Shown: positions 53,240 to 63,458 of the stretch, piece by piece | Numbering within the stretch: the stretch's first letter is position 1 | Layout of the letters: each line of letters begins with the position of its first letter | From: Caenimonas sp. SL110 | GTDB taxonomy: Bacteria > Pseudomonadota > Gammaproteobacteria > Burkholderiales > Burkholderiaceae_C | Reading direction: 5' to 3' | Length of the DNA: 64,000 bases | Assembly (NCBI RefSeq): GCF_001044395.1 | Contig: NZ_JANU01000023.1 | Coordinates: 62,001-126,000 of the forward strand | Notes under the pieces: generated by a model | Told to the model about the DNA's origin: nothing | The model's database searches: none | What the model saw: only the letters and a program-made list of their open reading frames with translations | Made by a program: the position numbers and the translations under genes

Positions 53240-55094
53240 TCACGACAGCCTGCTCAAGGGCGAAGCCACCATGCCCGGCCTGCTGCGCATGCAGGCGCGT
53301 GAACGCGGCGGCGAGGTCGCGCTGCGCGAAAAGGAATACGGCATCTGGCGCGGCCGCACCTGGGCCGACTACTGGCGCGATTCGCGCCGTGTTGCGCTCG
53401 GGCTGTGGAAGCTGGGCCTGCAAAAGGGCGACCGCCTGATCATCGCAGCCGAAGACGTGCCGCAGTGGTTCTACGCCGACCTGGGCGCGCAGATGATCGG
53501 TGTGCAGGTGGTCGGCATCTACCCGACCAACCCCTGGGCCGAGGTGCAGTACATCGCATCGCACTGCCAGGCGAAGATCGCGATCACCGGCGACCAGGAG
53601 CAGACCGACAAGGTGCTGGACGCCATGTCCAACGGCAATGGACTGCCGCACCTGGAGCACATCTTCTGCGTGGACATGAAGGGCCTGCGCCGCTATGACA
53701 AGGGCCGGCCCGACAGCTTCGACCAGCTGCTCGCGCTCGGCGACCAGTTGCTGGCAGAAGACCCGCGCGCCGAGTTGCGGCTGGACGCGTCGATTGATTC
53801 GCTGGTGCCTGATGACGTCAACATCCTCGTCTACACCTCCGGCACGACCGGACCGCCGAAAGGCGCGATGCTCACGCACCGCAACTTCGTGTTCGGCGCG
53901 TACTCGTATGCGGTCGCGCGTCAGATGCAGGGCAAGCCGTTTGAATCGGTGTGCTATCTGCCGCTGTGCCACGTGGCCGAGCGCACGTATTCGACGGTGT
54001 TGCACCTGATCACCGGCGGCTGCGTGAATTTTGCGGAGTCGATCGACACCGTCGCCACCAACATCCGCGAGATCGCACCGACGTTCTTTTTGGGCGTGCC
54101 GCGTATCTGGGAAAAGCTGCAGCAGCATTTCGAGTTCCGCATGAAAGACAGCGGATTCATCCAGCGCGCGATCTATCGCCAGGGCATGAAGCGCGGCCGC
54201 GTGCTGTCGGACCGGCGTGCGGTCAAGGGCAAGCTCACGGCGCTGGGCGACCGGGTCGAGTTCGCCTTCTGGTACGCCGCACTGTTTCGCAACATGCAGC
54301 GCCACATGGGCCTGAACCGCACGCATACCCGCATGTGCGGCGGCGCGTCCGTGTCGCCCGAGACGCTGCGTTTTTTCGACATCATCGGCTTGCCGGTGGG
54401 GCAGGGCTACGGCCTGACCGAAGCGGGTGGGCTGGCGTTCGTGCAGGTGCCGGGCAGGCCGTTCATTCAAGGCAGCTGCGGACCGGCGATGCCGGGCGTG
54501 GACTGGAAGATCGCCGAAGATGGCGAGGTGCTGGTGCGCTCGCCGGGCGTCTTCCAGGGCTATCTCTTCGACGACAAGGGCACTGCCGAAATCATGAAGG
54601 AAGACGGCTGGCTTGCCACCGGCGACATCGTGGAAGTGCGCGGCGGCGACGAGATTGCGGTGGTCGATCGCAAGAAGGCCATCATCATCACCAGCGGCGG
54701 CAAGAACATCGCGCCATCGGAGATCGAGAACGCGCTCAAAGACAGCCCGTTCGTGCGCGAGGCCATCGTTGTCGGCGAAGGCAAGAAGTTCCTGGGCGGC
54801 CTGATACAGATCGACTTCGACAGCGTGGGCCGCTGGGCGGCAGAGCGCGATCTGCAGTACACCACCTTCAAGTCGCTCACGCAGATGCGCGAGGTCAATG
54901 AACTGGTGCAGGGCGTGGTCGATGAGGTGAACTCGCGCTTTGCCCGTGTCGAGAACATCCGCAAGTTCGTGCTGCTCGAAAAAGAGCTGGACCACGACGA
55001 CGGCGAACTCACTGCCACGCAGAAGGTGCGCCGCGGCCTCATCAACAAGAAATTCGCGCGCGAGCTCGAAGTGATTTACGGAGCCGCGCAATGA
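53232..55094 (+). CDS. Long-chain-type acyl-CoA synthetase (FadD15-like) within the Liv operon
   Basis: This 620-residue ANL ligase of the long-chain (AMP-binding) group has VYTSGTTGPPKGAMLTHRN as P-loop, GYGLTEAGGLAFVQ, and GDIVEVRGGDEIAVVDRKKAIIITSGGKNIAPSEIEN as the hinge. It is the length of long-chain ligases. It lies between livG and livH with overlaps on both sides, which suggests activation of the imported acid at the membrane. The start at 53232 is set by overlap with livG. Confidence 0.88.
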   Translation: MLDHDSLLKGEATMPGLLRMQARERGGEVALREKEYGIWRGRTWADYWRDSRRVALGLWKLGLQKGDRLIIAAEDVPQWFYADLGAQMIGVQVVGIYPTNPWAEVQYIASHCQAKIAITGDQEQTDKVLDAMSNGNGLPHLEHIFCVDMKGLRRYDKGRPDSFDQLLALGDQLLAEDPRAELRLDASIDSLVPDDVNILVYTSGTTGPPKGAMLTHRNFVFGAYSYAVARQMQGKPFESVCYLPLCHVAERTYSTVLHLITGGCVNFAESIDTVATNIREIAPTFFLGVPRIWEKLQQHFEFRMKDSGFIQRAIYRQGMKRGRVLSDRRAVKGKLTALGDRVEFAFWYAALFRNMQRHMGLNRTHTRMCGGASVSPETLRFFDIIGLPVGQGYGLTEAGGLAFVQVPGRPFIQGSCGPAMPGVDWKIAEDGEVLVRSPGVFQGYLFDDKGTAEIMKEDGWLATGDIVEVRGGDEIAVVDRKKAIIITSGGKNIAPSEIENALKDSPFVREAIVVGEGKKFLGGLIQIDFDSVGRWAAERDLQYTTFKSLTQMREVNELVQGVVDEVNSRFARVENIRKFVLLEKELDHDDGELTATQKVRRGLINKKFARELEVIYGAAQ

Positions 55095-55963
55095 ACTACT
55101 TCATCGAACTGGTGGTCTCGGGGCTTGCCGTCGGGGCCATGTACGGCCTGGTCGCGATGAGCTTCGCGATCATCTACAAGGCCACCGGCGTCGTCAATTT
55201 CGCGCAGGGCGAGATGGGCATGCTGTCGGCGTACACGACGTGGTCCCTTGCCACGACGTTCGGGACCGGCGGCCTGTTGACCGTGTTCCTCGCGGTCATC
55301 ATCGGCGCGGTGCTGGGTCTGCTGTGCGAGCGGCTCATCATGCGTCCCATGCTGGGTGAGCCTGTGCTGTCCGTGGTGCTGGTCACGGTCGGTCTCGCGG
55401 TGGTGCTGCGCTCCATCGTGACGATCATCTGGGGCGCATCGCCGCACAAGTTCGAAGTGGCAGGCGCCGACACCATCATCGACCTGGGCGGGCTCGGCCT
55501 GCGGGTGAGCCAGCTGGGTGTGCTGGCGGCGCTGCTGCTGGCGGTGCTGGGCTTCTGGTTCTTCCTGCGGCACAGCCGGTTCGGCGTTGCGATGCGCGCG
55601 GTGGCCGCCGATGAAAAGACGGCCCGGCTGATGGGTGTTTCCACAGCACGCGTGCAAGCCGTTGCGTGGGCCTCGTCTTCGGCGCTGGCGGGCCTGGCAG
55701 GTGCGTTGTTCGCCGTCATCTACGGCCTCACGCCAACAATCTTCGAGCTGGGCCTGAAGGCGTTTCCGGCGACCGTGCTGGGCGGATTCGACTCCATCCT
55801 GGGCTCGGGCCTGAGCGGCCTGATCATCGGCGTGCTCGAAAACCTGGTAGGCGGCTACCTTCCGAGCACCTTCAAGGAAATCGCAGGGTTCGTGCTGATC
55901 CTGGTTGTGCTCATGGTGCGACCGTTCGGCCTGTTCGGCGAAAAACGAATCGAAAGAGTCTGA
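55091..55963 (+). CDS. livH: Liv ABC transporter permease LivH (second set)
   Basis: This 290-residue permease has GLAVGAMYGLVAMSFAIIYKATGVVNFAQGEMGM at the start, the mid MRAVAADEKTARLMGVSTARVQ loop, and VLGGFDSILGSGLSGLIIG in the coupling region. Its ATG overlaps the ligase stop. It ends in a one-base overlap with livM (TGATG). Confidence 0.92.
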   Translation: MNYFIELVVSGLAVGAMYGLVAMSFAIIYKATGVVNFAQGEMGMLSAYTTWSLATTFGTGGLLTVFLAVIIGAVLGLLCERLIMRPMLGEPVLSVVLVTVGLAVVLRSIVTIIWGASPHKFEVAGADTIIDLGGLGLRVSQLGVLAALLLAVLGFWFFLRHSRFGVAMRAVAADEKTARLMGVSTARVQAVAWASSSALAGLAGALFAVIYGLTPTIFELGLKAFPATVLGGFDSILGSGLSGLIIGVLENLVGGYLPSTFKEIAGFVLILVVLMVRPFGLFGEKRIERV

Positions 55964-57009
55964 TGAGAAGCGGATATTTCAAGGAACGTTACAGCGAGCT
56001 CATCGTCCTGACGGACTCGCCTGCGGTGAAGGCCTGGACGGCGGCGCTGGCGGTCGCGCTGGTGGTGGCACCGTGGCTCCTCAGCAGCTACATGCTGTCC
56101 CATGTGACATTGATCCTGTTCACCCTGATCGGCGTGCTGGGGCTGATGGTGCTGACGGGCTTCACCGGGCTGATCTCGCTGGGCCATGTGGGCTTTCTCA
56201 TGCTGGGCGCATACGCCTATGCCATCGGCGTGACGCGCCTGGGCTTGCCGCCTGAACTGGCACTGCTGCTGTCGGCGATCGTTCCGGCCGTGTGCGGGCT
56301 CGTGGTCGGCGTGCCTTCGCTGCGATTGCACGGGCTGTACCTGGCGATCACCACGCTGGCCTTCAGTCATATCGTGAGCGCAGCCATCCTTGCGGGCGGC
56401 AAGTTCACCGGCGCTGGCAAGGGCATCTCGATTCCCCGCCCGACGATGCTGGGCATGGACCTGTCGAGCGACCGCGCGTTCTACTGGTTTTGCCTGGGCA
56501 TGTGCGTGCTGGCGCTGGCCGTCACGCTGAACATCCGCCGCTCGTACTTTGGCCGCGCGCTGGTTGCCATTCGTGACAACGACATTGCGGCGCGCACCAT
56601 GGGCGTCAACCTGGTGCGATTCAAGCTGATTGCATTCATCGTCAGCGCGGCCCTCACCGGCGTGGCCGGTTCGCTCATGGGCATGTACCTGGGCATCGTG
56701 AGCGTGGAGGGCTTTCCGTTCCTGCTGTCGATCGAGGCCCTGGCCATCGTGATCGTGGGCGGGCTGGGCTCGGTGCTGGGCGCCGTGTTCGGCGCGATTT
56801 TCATCGTCACCTTGCCAGAGGTATTTGCGTCCTTCATGTCAGCCGTCGGTGGACGCCTGCAAGAGACGATGACTTCCAGCGCACACGAGATCAAGAGCGT
56901 GCTCTACGGGCTCGCGATCATCGCGTTTCTTCGCTTCGATCCACGCGGCCTGCGTGGCATCTGGCATGACATCCGGCACGCATGGGTCAACTGGCCCCAG
57001 CGTTATTGA
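55963..57009 (+). CDS. livM: Liv ABC transporter permease LivM (second set)
   Basis: This 348-residue permease has GVLGLMVLTGFTGLISLGHVGFLMLGAYAYA, LVAIRDNDIAARTMGVNLVRFK and IVIVGGLGSVLGAVFGAI blocks. It is slightly longer than the first LivM because of its hydrophilic N-terminal arm (MRSGYFKERYSE). The start at 55963 is set by the overlap with the livH stop; an open frame to 55666 is only read-through. Confidence 0.92.
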   Translation: MRSGYFKERYSELIVLTDSPAVKAWTAALAVALVVAPWLLSSYMLSHVTLILFTLIGVLGLMVLTGFTGLISLGHVGFLMLGAYAYAIGVTRLGLPPELALLLSAIVPAVCGLVVGVPSLRLHGLYLAITTLAFSHIVSAAILAGGKFTGAGKGISIPRPTMLGMDLSSDRAFYWFCLGMCVLALAVTLNIRRSYFGRALVAIRDNDIAARTMGVNLVRFKLIAFIVSAALTGVAGSLMGMYLGIVSVEGFPFLLSIEALAIVIVGGLGSVLGAVFGAIFIVTLPEVFASFMSAVGGRLQETMTSSAHEIKSVLYGLAIIAFLRFDPRGLRGIWHDIRHAWVNWPQRY

Positions 57010-57035
57010 ATTCTGACAACCCCAGGAGTTAAAAC

Positions 57036-58193
57036 ATGAGCAAACAAATCTTCATCCGCAGCGCCATCGTTCTCGCCGCTGCCTGCGCGGCCTTGCCGGC
57101 CGCGGCCCAGCAGGGCGTGACCGACACCGAGATCGTGTTGGGCGACATCCTGCCGCTGACCGGCCCGCCGGCGCTGCTGGGTGTGGCGCACAACCTGGGC
57201 GTGAAGACCGCCATTGCAGAGATCAACGCAGCTGGCGGCATCAACGGCCGCAAGTTCCGCCTGGTCTCCGAAGACGATGGCTATGTTCCGACGCGCACCG
57301 TGCAGGGCGTGCGCAAGCTGCTGACCAGCGACAAGGTCTTCGCCTTCACCTCGATTTCTGGCACTGCACAGGCAGAAGCGGCCATGCCTCTCATCAAGCA
57401 GGCAGGCATCCCGGCGATGGCACCGATCACGACCTATGAGGGGCTGTACAAGCCGGTCATCAAGAATGTGTTCGCAGTCGGCTACGACATGCGCAGCGCC
57501 GTCGAGGAACTCGTGACCATGATGGCCGACCGTTACCCGGGCAAGAAGTGGGCAATCATTTCGCAGGACGACGACTACGGCGAGAACGTGCGCGCGGGTT
57601 TCGAGGCTGCTGCAAAGGCCAAGAAACTGCAGATCGTCTCGTCGCAGATTTTCAAGAAGGGCCAGAGCGATTTTTCGTCCGAGATCCTGAAGGTCAAGCA
57701 GGCCGGCGCTGAAGCCTTGATGGCTGGCGGCGTGCTCGGTGAAAACGTCGCGATGACCAAGGAGCTGGAGCGCATCGGCCACAAGATCCCGACGGGCGTG
57801 ACCTATGTTTCGCGCGTCCCTGCGAGTGCCAAGCTGATGGGTTCGGCTGGCGAGAGCGTGTACACGATTGACTACGTCCACCTGGAAAGCTCACCGCAAG
57901 GCAAGGCCTTCACCGAGAAGCTCACCAAGTACCTGACGCCCGAAGAAATGGGCCGCGTGAACCGCTACACCTACACGGGCTATGGCTCGACCCGCGCATT
58001 GTTCGACGCCATCGCCCGTTGCGGCAAGGCCTTGACCTGGGACTGCACGAATGCGGAACTCGCGAAGGTGCGCAACCTCGATACCGGTGTGATGACGCCG
58101 ATCGGCTTTTCCGCGACCAACCACCTGGCCGCGCCGAAGCTGATGCTGTTGAAGGCGGATCCTGCTGCGGTGACGTACAAGCCGGCGCTGTAA
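57036..58193 (+). CDS. Liv-type ABC substrate-binding protein (second set)
   Basis: This 385-residue receptor has a Sec signal (MSKQIFIRSAIVLAAACAALPAAAQ, about residues 1-25) and the receptor blocks ILPLTGPPALLG, AGGINGRKFRLVSEDDGY and ISQDDDYGENVRAGFEA. The gene is last in the operon, 26 bases after livM, after a CAGGAG site. The gene is followed by two REP units. The ligand would be a free acid for the ligase in the same operon. Confidence 0.9.
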   Translation: MSKQIFIRSAIVLAAACAALPAAAQQGVTDTEIVLGDILPLTGPPALLGVAHNLGVKTAIAEINAAGGINGRKFRLVSEDDGYVPTRTVQGVRKLLTSDKVFAFTSISGTAQAEAAMPLIKQAGIPAMAPITTYEGLYKPVIKNVFAVGYDMRSAVEELVTMMADRYPGKKWAIISQDDDYGENVRAGFEAAAKAKKLQIVSSQIFKKGQSDFSSEILKVKQAGAEALMAGGVLGENVAMTKELERIGHKIPTGVTYVSRVPASAKLMGSAGESVYTIDYVHLESSPQGKAFTEKLTKYLTPEEMGRVNRYTYTGYGSTRALFDAIARCGKALTWDCTNAELAKVRNLDTGVMTPIGFSATNHLAAPKLMLLKADPAAVTYKPAL

Positions 58194-58202
58194 ATCGTAT
58201 TC

Positions 58203-58383
58203 AGGCTGTCATTGCGGACTGTTCAAAGGCCGCATCCGCTTCGCGGTCGATGCCGGATCGAGTCCGGCATGACAACAGGGTGGAGGCTGTCATTGCGGAC
58301 TTGATCCGCAATCCATCGTTGATCAGGCGCCGCATCCGCTTCGCGGTGGATGCCGGGTCGAGTCGGGCCTGACAACAGGGTGG
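58203..58383. repeat. Two tandem REP/BIME-like units
   Basis: Units at 58203-58283 and 58284-58383 share the AGGCTGTCATTGCGGAC start, a CGCATCCGCTTCGCGG middle and an ATGCCGGATCGAGTCCGGCAT-type hairpin with those at 26203-26392. The first hairpin of the first unit is broken. They fill the gap between the convergent livK-like and TetR genes. Confidence 0.82.
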
Positions 58384-58384
58384 A

Positions 58385-58978
58385 TCAGGCTTTCTCGGCG
58401 AGAAAGCCTTTCAAAAACAGCCGCCCCATGCGATCGCACAGTTCCTGTGGTTTCATGGTGCCGCCGGGCTTGTACCAGAAGTCGGCCCAGTTCAGCATGC
58501 CGATCAACATCATCGTGTAGGGCATGTAGACGTCTTCCGGCAGGCCCGGGTTGAGGTCGCGCAGCAGCAGGCTGACGCTGTGCGTGAGCTGGCGCTGCAG
58601 TGCCAGCAGCGGGGCCTGTTTGGCCTTGGGCAAATACTTCACGTCGTTCATCGCGGTCACGTGCCGGCGGCGGGACTGCGCGGACTTTTGGGTGTAGGCC
58701 AACACCAGCGCCATCAACTTTTCGCGGGGCGTCCCTGCCGAGGCAATCGCCTCATCCAGACCCTGTATCACTCGCTGCAGGTGCTCCATCAGCATGGCGT
58801 AGAGCAGGTCTTCCTTGGTCGGGAAGTAGTGATACAGCATCGACTTGGTCGCGCCGCAGGCCTGCGCAATGTCCTGCATCTTGGCCGACGGATAGCCCTC
58901 TTTGGCAAAGAGTGACGCGGCGCAATCCATGATGGCCAGGCTTTTGGTTTCGTAATCGTCCGAACGTACGCGGGGCAT
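58385..58978 (-). CDS. TetR-family regulator 2
   Basis: This 197-residue repressor has the helix-turn-helix AIMDCAASLFAKEGYPSAKMQDIAQACGATKSMLYHYFPTKEDLLYAML (about residues 14-61). That part is much like TetR 1 (shared DIAQACG/DVAQACG, YHYFP and KEDLLYA), so the two may bind the same operators. ATG 58978 follows CAGGAGAA; the frame from 59011 would cross that site. It is divergent from the acyl-CoA dehydrogenase at 59103 across operator F. Confidence 0.88.
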   Translation of the reverse strand: MPRVRSDDYETKSLAIMDCAASLFAKEGYPSAKMQDIAQACGATKSMLYHYFPTKEDLLYAMLMEHLQRVIQGLDEAIASAGTPREKLMALVLAYTQKSAQSRRRHVTAMNDVKYLPKAKQAPLLALQRQLTHSVSLLLRDLNPGLPEDVYMPYTMMLIGMLNWADFWYKPGGTMKPQELCDRMGRLFLKGFLAEKA

Positions 58979-59018
58979 GGGTTCTCCTGTGGCGGGAAGT
59001 GTAGCAAGCACGCTTGCA

Positions 59019-59061
59019 TAGTCCGACCGGACTGCTTAAAATAAACCGACGCGCCGGACTA
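59019..59061. promoter_or_regulatory. Operator F with an adjacent half-operator
   Basis: The palindrome TAAACCGACGCGCCGGACTA (59042-59061) lies 42 bases before the acyl-CoA dehydrogenase gene. A second, partial copy TAGTCCGACCGGACT (59019-59033) is 23 bases to its left and nearer tetR 2. Two adjacent sites may allow cooperative binding or separate control of each gene. Confidence 0.72.
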
Positions 59062-59102
59062 TCTATGTCGGTAGTACGCGCAACTCAAGCAATGAAAACC
59101 AC

Positions 59103-60259
<1,157 letters not shown>

Positions 60260-60263
<4 letters not shown>

Positions 60264-60967
60264 GCGTGACCGGCCGCACCATGCCCATCGAATTCACGCC
60301 TTACGGATGGCCCGAGCCCGGGCCGCTTTACCTGGCACCGACCGCGATTCTCGACTTCGAGAACCCGGCGGTTGCCAGCTTTACCGATGACGCAGTCGCC
60401 GGTGCGGTGACGCAGCGCGAACGTGCGGTGCGTTTGTTCTACGCTGTACGCGACCGCATCCGCTATGACCCCTATTGCATGACGCTGGACGCTCGGGAGT
60501 TTTCAGCGGGCGCGGTCGTGCGCGACATGCGCGCGTTCTGCATCCCCAAGGCCGTGCTGCTTGCGGCTTGCGCGCGGCGCGTGGGAATTGCGAGCGCAAT
60601 CGGCTTGTCCGATGTGGTGAACCACTTCACCAGTGCCAAGCTGCAGCAGGCGATGGGCGGACGCGAAGTGTTCGTCAACCATGGCTGGGCTGCCCTGTAC
60701 ATCGATGGCAAATGGCTCAAGGCCGTTCCCGCATTCAATGCGGAACTCTGCGCCCTGATGAATGTGCCACCGACCGAATTCGACGGCACGAAGCACGCCG
60801 TTTTGCAGCAGTTCAAGGAGGACGGCTCCGAGCACATGCGCTATCTGAAAGACCACGGCGTATGGGCCGACCTTCCATTCAATCGCATCCGTGATGACTT
60901 CGAGGGCTACTACCCACCGATCATGTGGGGCGCCACGCAGCCGACCGTCGAATTCGGCAAGGAATAG
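60260..60967 (+). CDS. Transglutaminase-like protein
   Basis: This 235-residue protein of the transglutaminase-like (papain-type) fold has a Cys at position 94 in [20 protein letters not shown] and His141 in [18 protein letters not shown]. The usual Asp seven residues after the Trp-Leu block seems to be Val (V156), so the third catalytic residue is unsure. GTG 60260 gives a GTGA overlap with the dehydrogenase; ATG 60281 is an alternative. Its job in an acyl-CoA operon is not known; thioester or amide hydrolysis is one idea. Confidence 0.75.
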
Positions 60968-60972
60968 ACAAC

Positions 60973-62148
60973 ATGCCCGGACCCCTGTCTCATCTCACCG
61001 TCATCGAACTCGCGGGCATTGGCCCGGGCCCCTTCGCCTGCATGATGCTGGCCGACATGGGCGCGAAGGTGATTCGCATCGACCGTATTCCCTCTGGCAA
61101 GCCGGCAGGCAGCGGCGTCGAGAACCTGCTGCGCAACGACGGCATGGTCGATCGCGGTCGCCAGTCGATTGCTATCAACACCAAGGACCCGCGCGGCGTC
61201 GAGGCGGTGCTGCGGCTCGCGCAGAACGCCGACATCCTGATCGAAGGATTCCGCCCCGGCGTCGCCGAAAAGCTCGGCCTCGGCCCCAAAGACCTGCACG
61301 CGCGCAACCCGAAGCTGGTCTACGGCCGCATGACCGGCTGGGGCCAGACCGGTCCGTTGGCGCAGGCGGCGGGCCACGACATCAACTACATCGCATTGAG
61401 TGGCGCGCTGCATTCGATGGGCGCTGCTGACAGGCCACCGGTGCCGCCGCTGAACCTGGTGGGTGACTACGGCGGAGGCGGCATGCTGCTGGCGTTCGGC
61501 GTGCTCGCGGCCTATGCGCAGGCGCAGCATTCGGGCGAGGGCCAGGTGGTTGATGCAGCCATGACCGATGGCGCGGCGCTGCTGATGGCCGCCCAGTACG
61601 GACTCATGGCCAAGGGCATGTGGAACGACGGCCGCGAGAGCAACTTTCTCGATGGCGCGGCTCATTTCTACGGCACTTACGAATGCGCTGATGGCCGCTA
61701 CGTCTCGGTGGGTGCGATCGAGCCGCAGTTCTACGCGAAGCTCATGCAGGTGTGCGCCATCGACGATCCGCACTTCCAGCAGCAATGGGACAAGGCCGAG
61801 TGGCCTGCCTTGCGCGAGAAGCTCGCCGCCGTTTTTCGAACGAAGACGCGAGACGCGTGGTGCGAACTTCTGGAGGGCAGCGACGCGTGCTTCGCCCCGG
61901 TGCTCTCCATGACCGAGGCGCCTTTGCATCCGCACAACGTTGCGCGCGCAACCTTTGTGACTGAAGGTGGTGTGTCGCAGCCCGCACCCGCGCCGCGCTT
62001 TGACCGGACGCCCGCGAGCCTGCCGCCCAAGGCGCCGCAGGCAGGTCAGCACAGTGCTGACCTGCTCGCGCAGGCAGGTCTGTCGGCGGCTGATATCGCC
62101 GCGCTTTTGGCGGCGGGCGTCGTGCATGACGCTTCGGGGCCTGCATGA
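60973..62148 (+). CDS. Alpha-methylacyl-CoA racemase (family III CoA transferase fold)
   Basis: This 391-residue racemase of the AMACR/MCR type has the catalytic pair H135 (in [15 protein letters not shown]) and D165 (in [10 protein letters not shown]). The 30-residue spacing is that of mycobacterial MCR (H126, D156). It interconverts (R)- and (S)-2-methylacyl-CoA so that the S form can be oxidised. It supports a methyl-branched substrate for the regulon. It starts five bases after the transglutaminase-like gene and overlaps the DUF2889 gene. Confidence 0.9.
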   Translation: MPGPLSHLTVIELAGIGPGPFACMMLADMGAKVIRIDRIPSGKPAGSGVENLLRNDGMVDRGRQSIAINTKDPRGVEAVLRLAQNADILIEGFRPGVAEKLGLGPKDLHARNPKLVYGRMTGWGQTGPLAQAAGHDINYIALSGALHSMGAADRPPVPPLNLVGDYGGGGMLLAFGVLAAYAQAQHSGEGQVVDAAMTDGAALLMAAQYGLMAKGMWNDGRESNFLDGAAHFYGTYECADGRYVSVGAIEPQFYAKLMQVCAIDDPHFQQQWDKAEWPALREKLAAVFRTKTRDAWCELLEGSDACFAPVLSMTEAPLHPHNVARATFVTEGGVSQPAPAPRFDRTPASLPPKAPQAGQHSADLLAQAGLSAADIAALLAAGVVHDASGPA

Positions 62149-62699
62149 GTGAGTCCCTTGCGGTCTCGCCGCGCACGCTCGCGCACACACGCCGCATCAG
62201 CTGCGAGGGTTTCACGCGCGCGGACGGTTTGTTCGAGATCGAAGGACTGCTGATCGATACCAAGCCGACATCGCTCCAGCTGGTGACAGGGCCGGTGCCT
62301 GCGGGCACGCCGATCCACCAGATGCGCGTGGTGCTGGTGATCGACCGCCAGCGCACCATCTTGCAGGTGCGGGCGAGCACCGAGCACTCGCCTTATCCCG
62401 TGTGCGGCGAGATCACTTCAACCTATGGGCAACTCGTGGGCCTGCGAATCGAGCCGGGCTTCACGCGCGAGGTCAAGCGCCTGTTTCGGGGTGTCCGTGG
62501 CTGCTCGCACATGACCGAGCTGTTGCCTCCGATGGCCAGCACGGCCTTTCAGCTGCTGTGGGCAGACGGCGATTTTGAGAGCGCCGACGCGCCGGGCAGT
62601 GAGCGTCGCACCTCGCCACTGGGCGGCTGCCACGCGCTCAAGCTCGATGGCGTTATCGTGCGGACGTATTTCCCCAACGTGAAGGAATCGTCTGCATGA
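62145..62699 (+). CDS. DUF2889 family protein
   Basis: This 184-residue protein of unknown function matches DUF2889: [23 protein letters not shown] near the start, then [25 protein letters not shown] and a Cys-containing [11 protein letters not shown] end. No signal or membrane segment is seen. ATGA overlaps join it to the racemase before it and the nitroreductase after it, so it probably serves the same acyl-CoA process. Confidence 0.8.
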   Translation: MSESLAVSPRTLAHTRRISCEGFTRADGLFEIEGLLIDTKPTSLQLVTGPVPAGTPIHQMRVVLVIDRQRTILQVRASTEHSPYPVCGEITSTYGQLVGLRIEPGFTREVKRLFRGVRGCSHMTELLPPMASTAFQLLWADGDFESADAPGSERRTSPLGGCHALKLDGVIVRTYFPNVKESSA

Positions 62700-63376
62700 C
62701 TGCCAACGCCATCGACAAACAACCGACGCTGCAAGAACTGCTGGATGGCCGGCACAGTTGCCGTGGGTTTCTTTCCCAGCCTGTGCCACGCGAGACCATC
62801 GAGCGCATTTTGCGTATCGCGCAGCGCACGCCCTCATGGTGCAACACGCAGCCCTGGCAGATTGCGATCACCAGTGGAGAGGCCACCGACCGGTTCCGCG
62901 CCGCGATGCTGGCTGCGACGCAGCAACCCGCGTCGCCCGACTTCGCATGGCCCGCCTATCAGGGCGTGTACCAGGAGCGCCGGCGGGAGTGCGGCTTCGC
63001 GCTGTACGAGAGCGTCGGTGTTGCGCGCGGTGACCGTGCCGCGTCAGCGCAGCAAGCCCTGGAGAACTTCCGCCTGTTCGGTGCGCCGCACGTGGCGATG
63101 GTCACCACCGATGCAGCGCTGGGTGTTTACGGCGCGATCGACTGCGGGGCGTGGGTCGGCAACTTCATGCTGGCTGCGCGCAGCCTTGGGGTGGCGACTG
63201 TGCCGCAGGCAGCGCTGTCTTCGTGGCCGGATGTCGTGCGGGAACACTTCGGGCTGCCCGCCGAGAGGCTGGTGGTGTGCGGTGTTTCGTTTGGTTTTGA
63301 AGACCCGTCGCATCCAGCGAACCAGTTTCGCACCACGCGGGCCACGCTGGACGCCGTAGTGCAGTGGCGCGACTGA
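62696..63376 (+). CDS. Nitroreductase-family FMN oxidoreductase
   Basis: This 226-residue nitroreductase-fold protein has RHSCRGFLSQPVPRETIERIL for FMN binding, APSWCNTQPW-like RTPSWCNTQPWQIAI, and LAARSLGVATVPQAAL. It reduces a nitro, quinone or enone group with NAD(P)H. It ends the operon that starts at 59103. It has no CofE domain, so it is not clearly the F420-maturing reductase, though this fold also supplies that activity in FbiB. Confidence 0.85.
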   Translation: MTANAIDKQPTLQELLDGRHSCRGFLSQPVPRETIERILRIAQRTPSWCNTQPWQIAITSGEATDRFRAAMLAATQQPASPDFAWPAYQGVYQERRRECGFALYESVGVARGDRAASAQQALENFRLFGAPHVAMVTTDAALGVYGAIDCGAWVGNFMLAARSLGVATVPQAALSSWPDVVREHFGLPAERLVVCGVSFGFEDPSHPANQFRTTRATLDAVVQWRD

Positions 63377-63458
63377 CTCCTGCTGCAACCGCGCCGACTT
63401 GAGGCAGGTCAAGGCGGATGGCTGGCGGCCCGCCATGATGAAGGCAGGAGCAAATCCC

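Noticed and set aside
53043-55091. Long minus-strand open frame (about 680 codons) opposite the FadD-like ligase
   Set aside because: Same reason: a compositional shadow of a well-supported ligase gene.
62696-63376. Nitroreductase as the missing FbiB-type dehydro-F420 reductase
   Set aside because: It lies 47 kb away in a different regulon, has no CofE domain, and its motifs are those of general nitroreductases.
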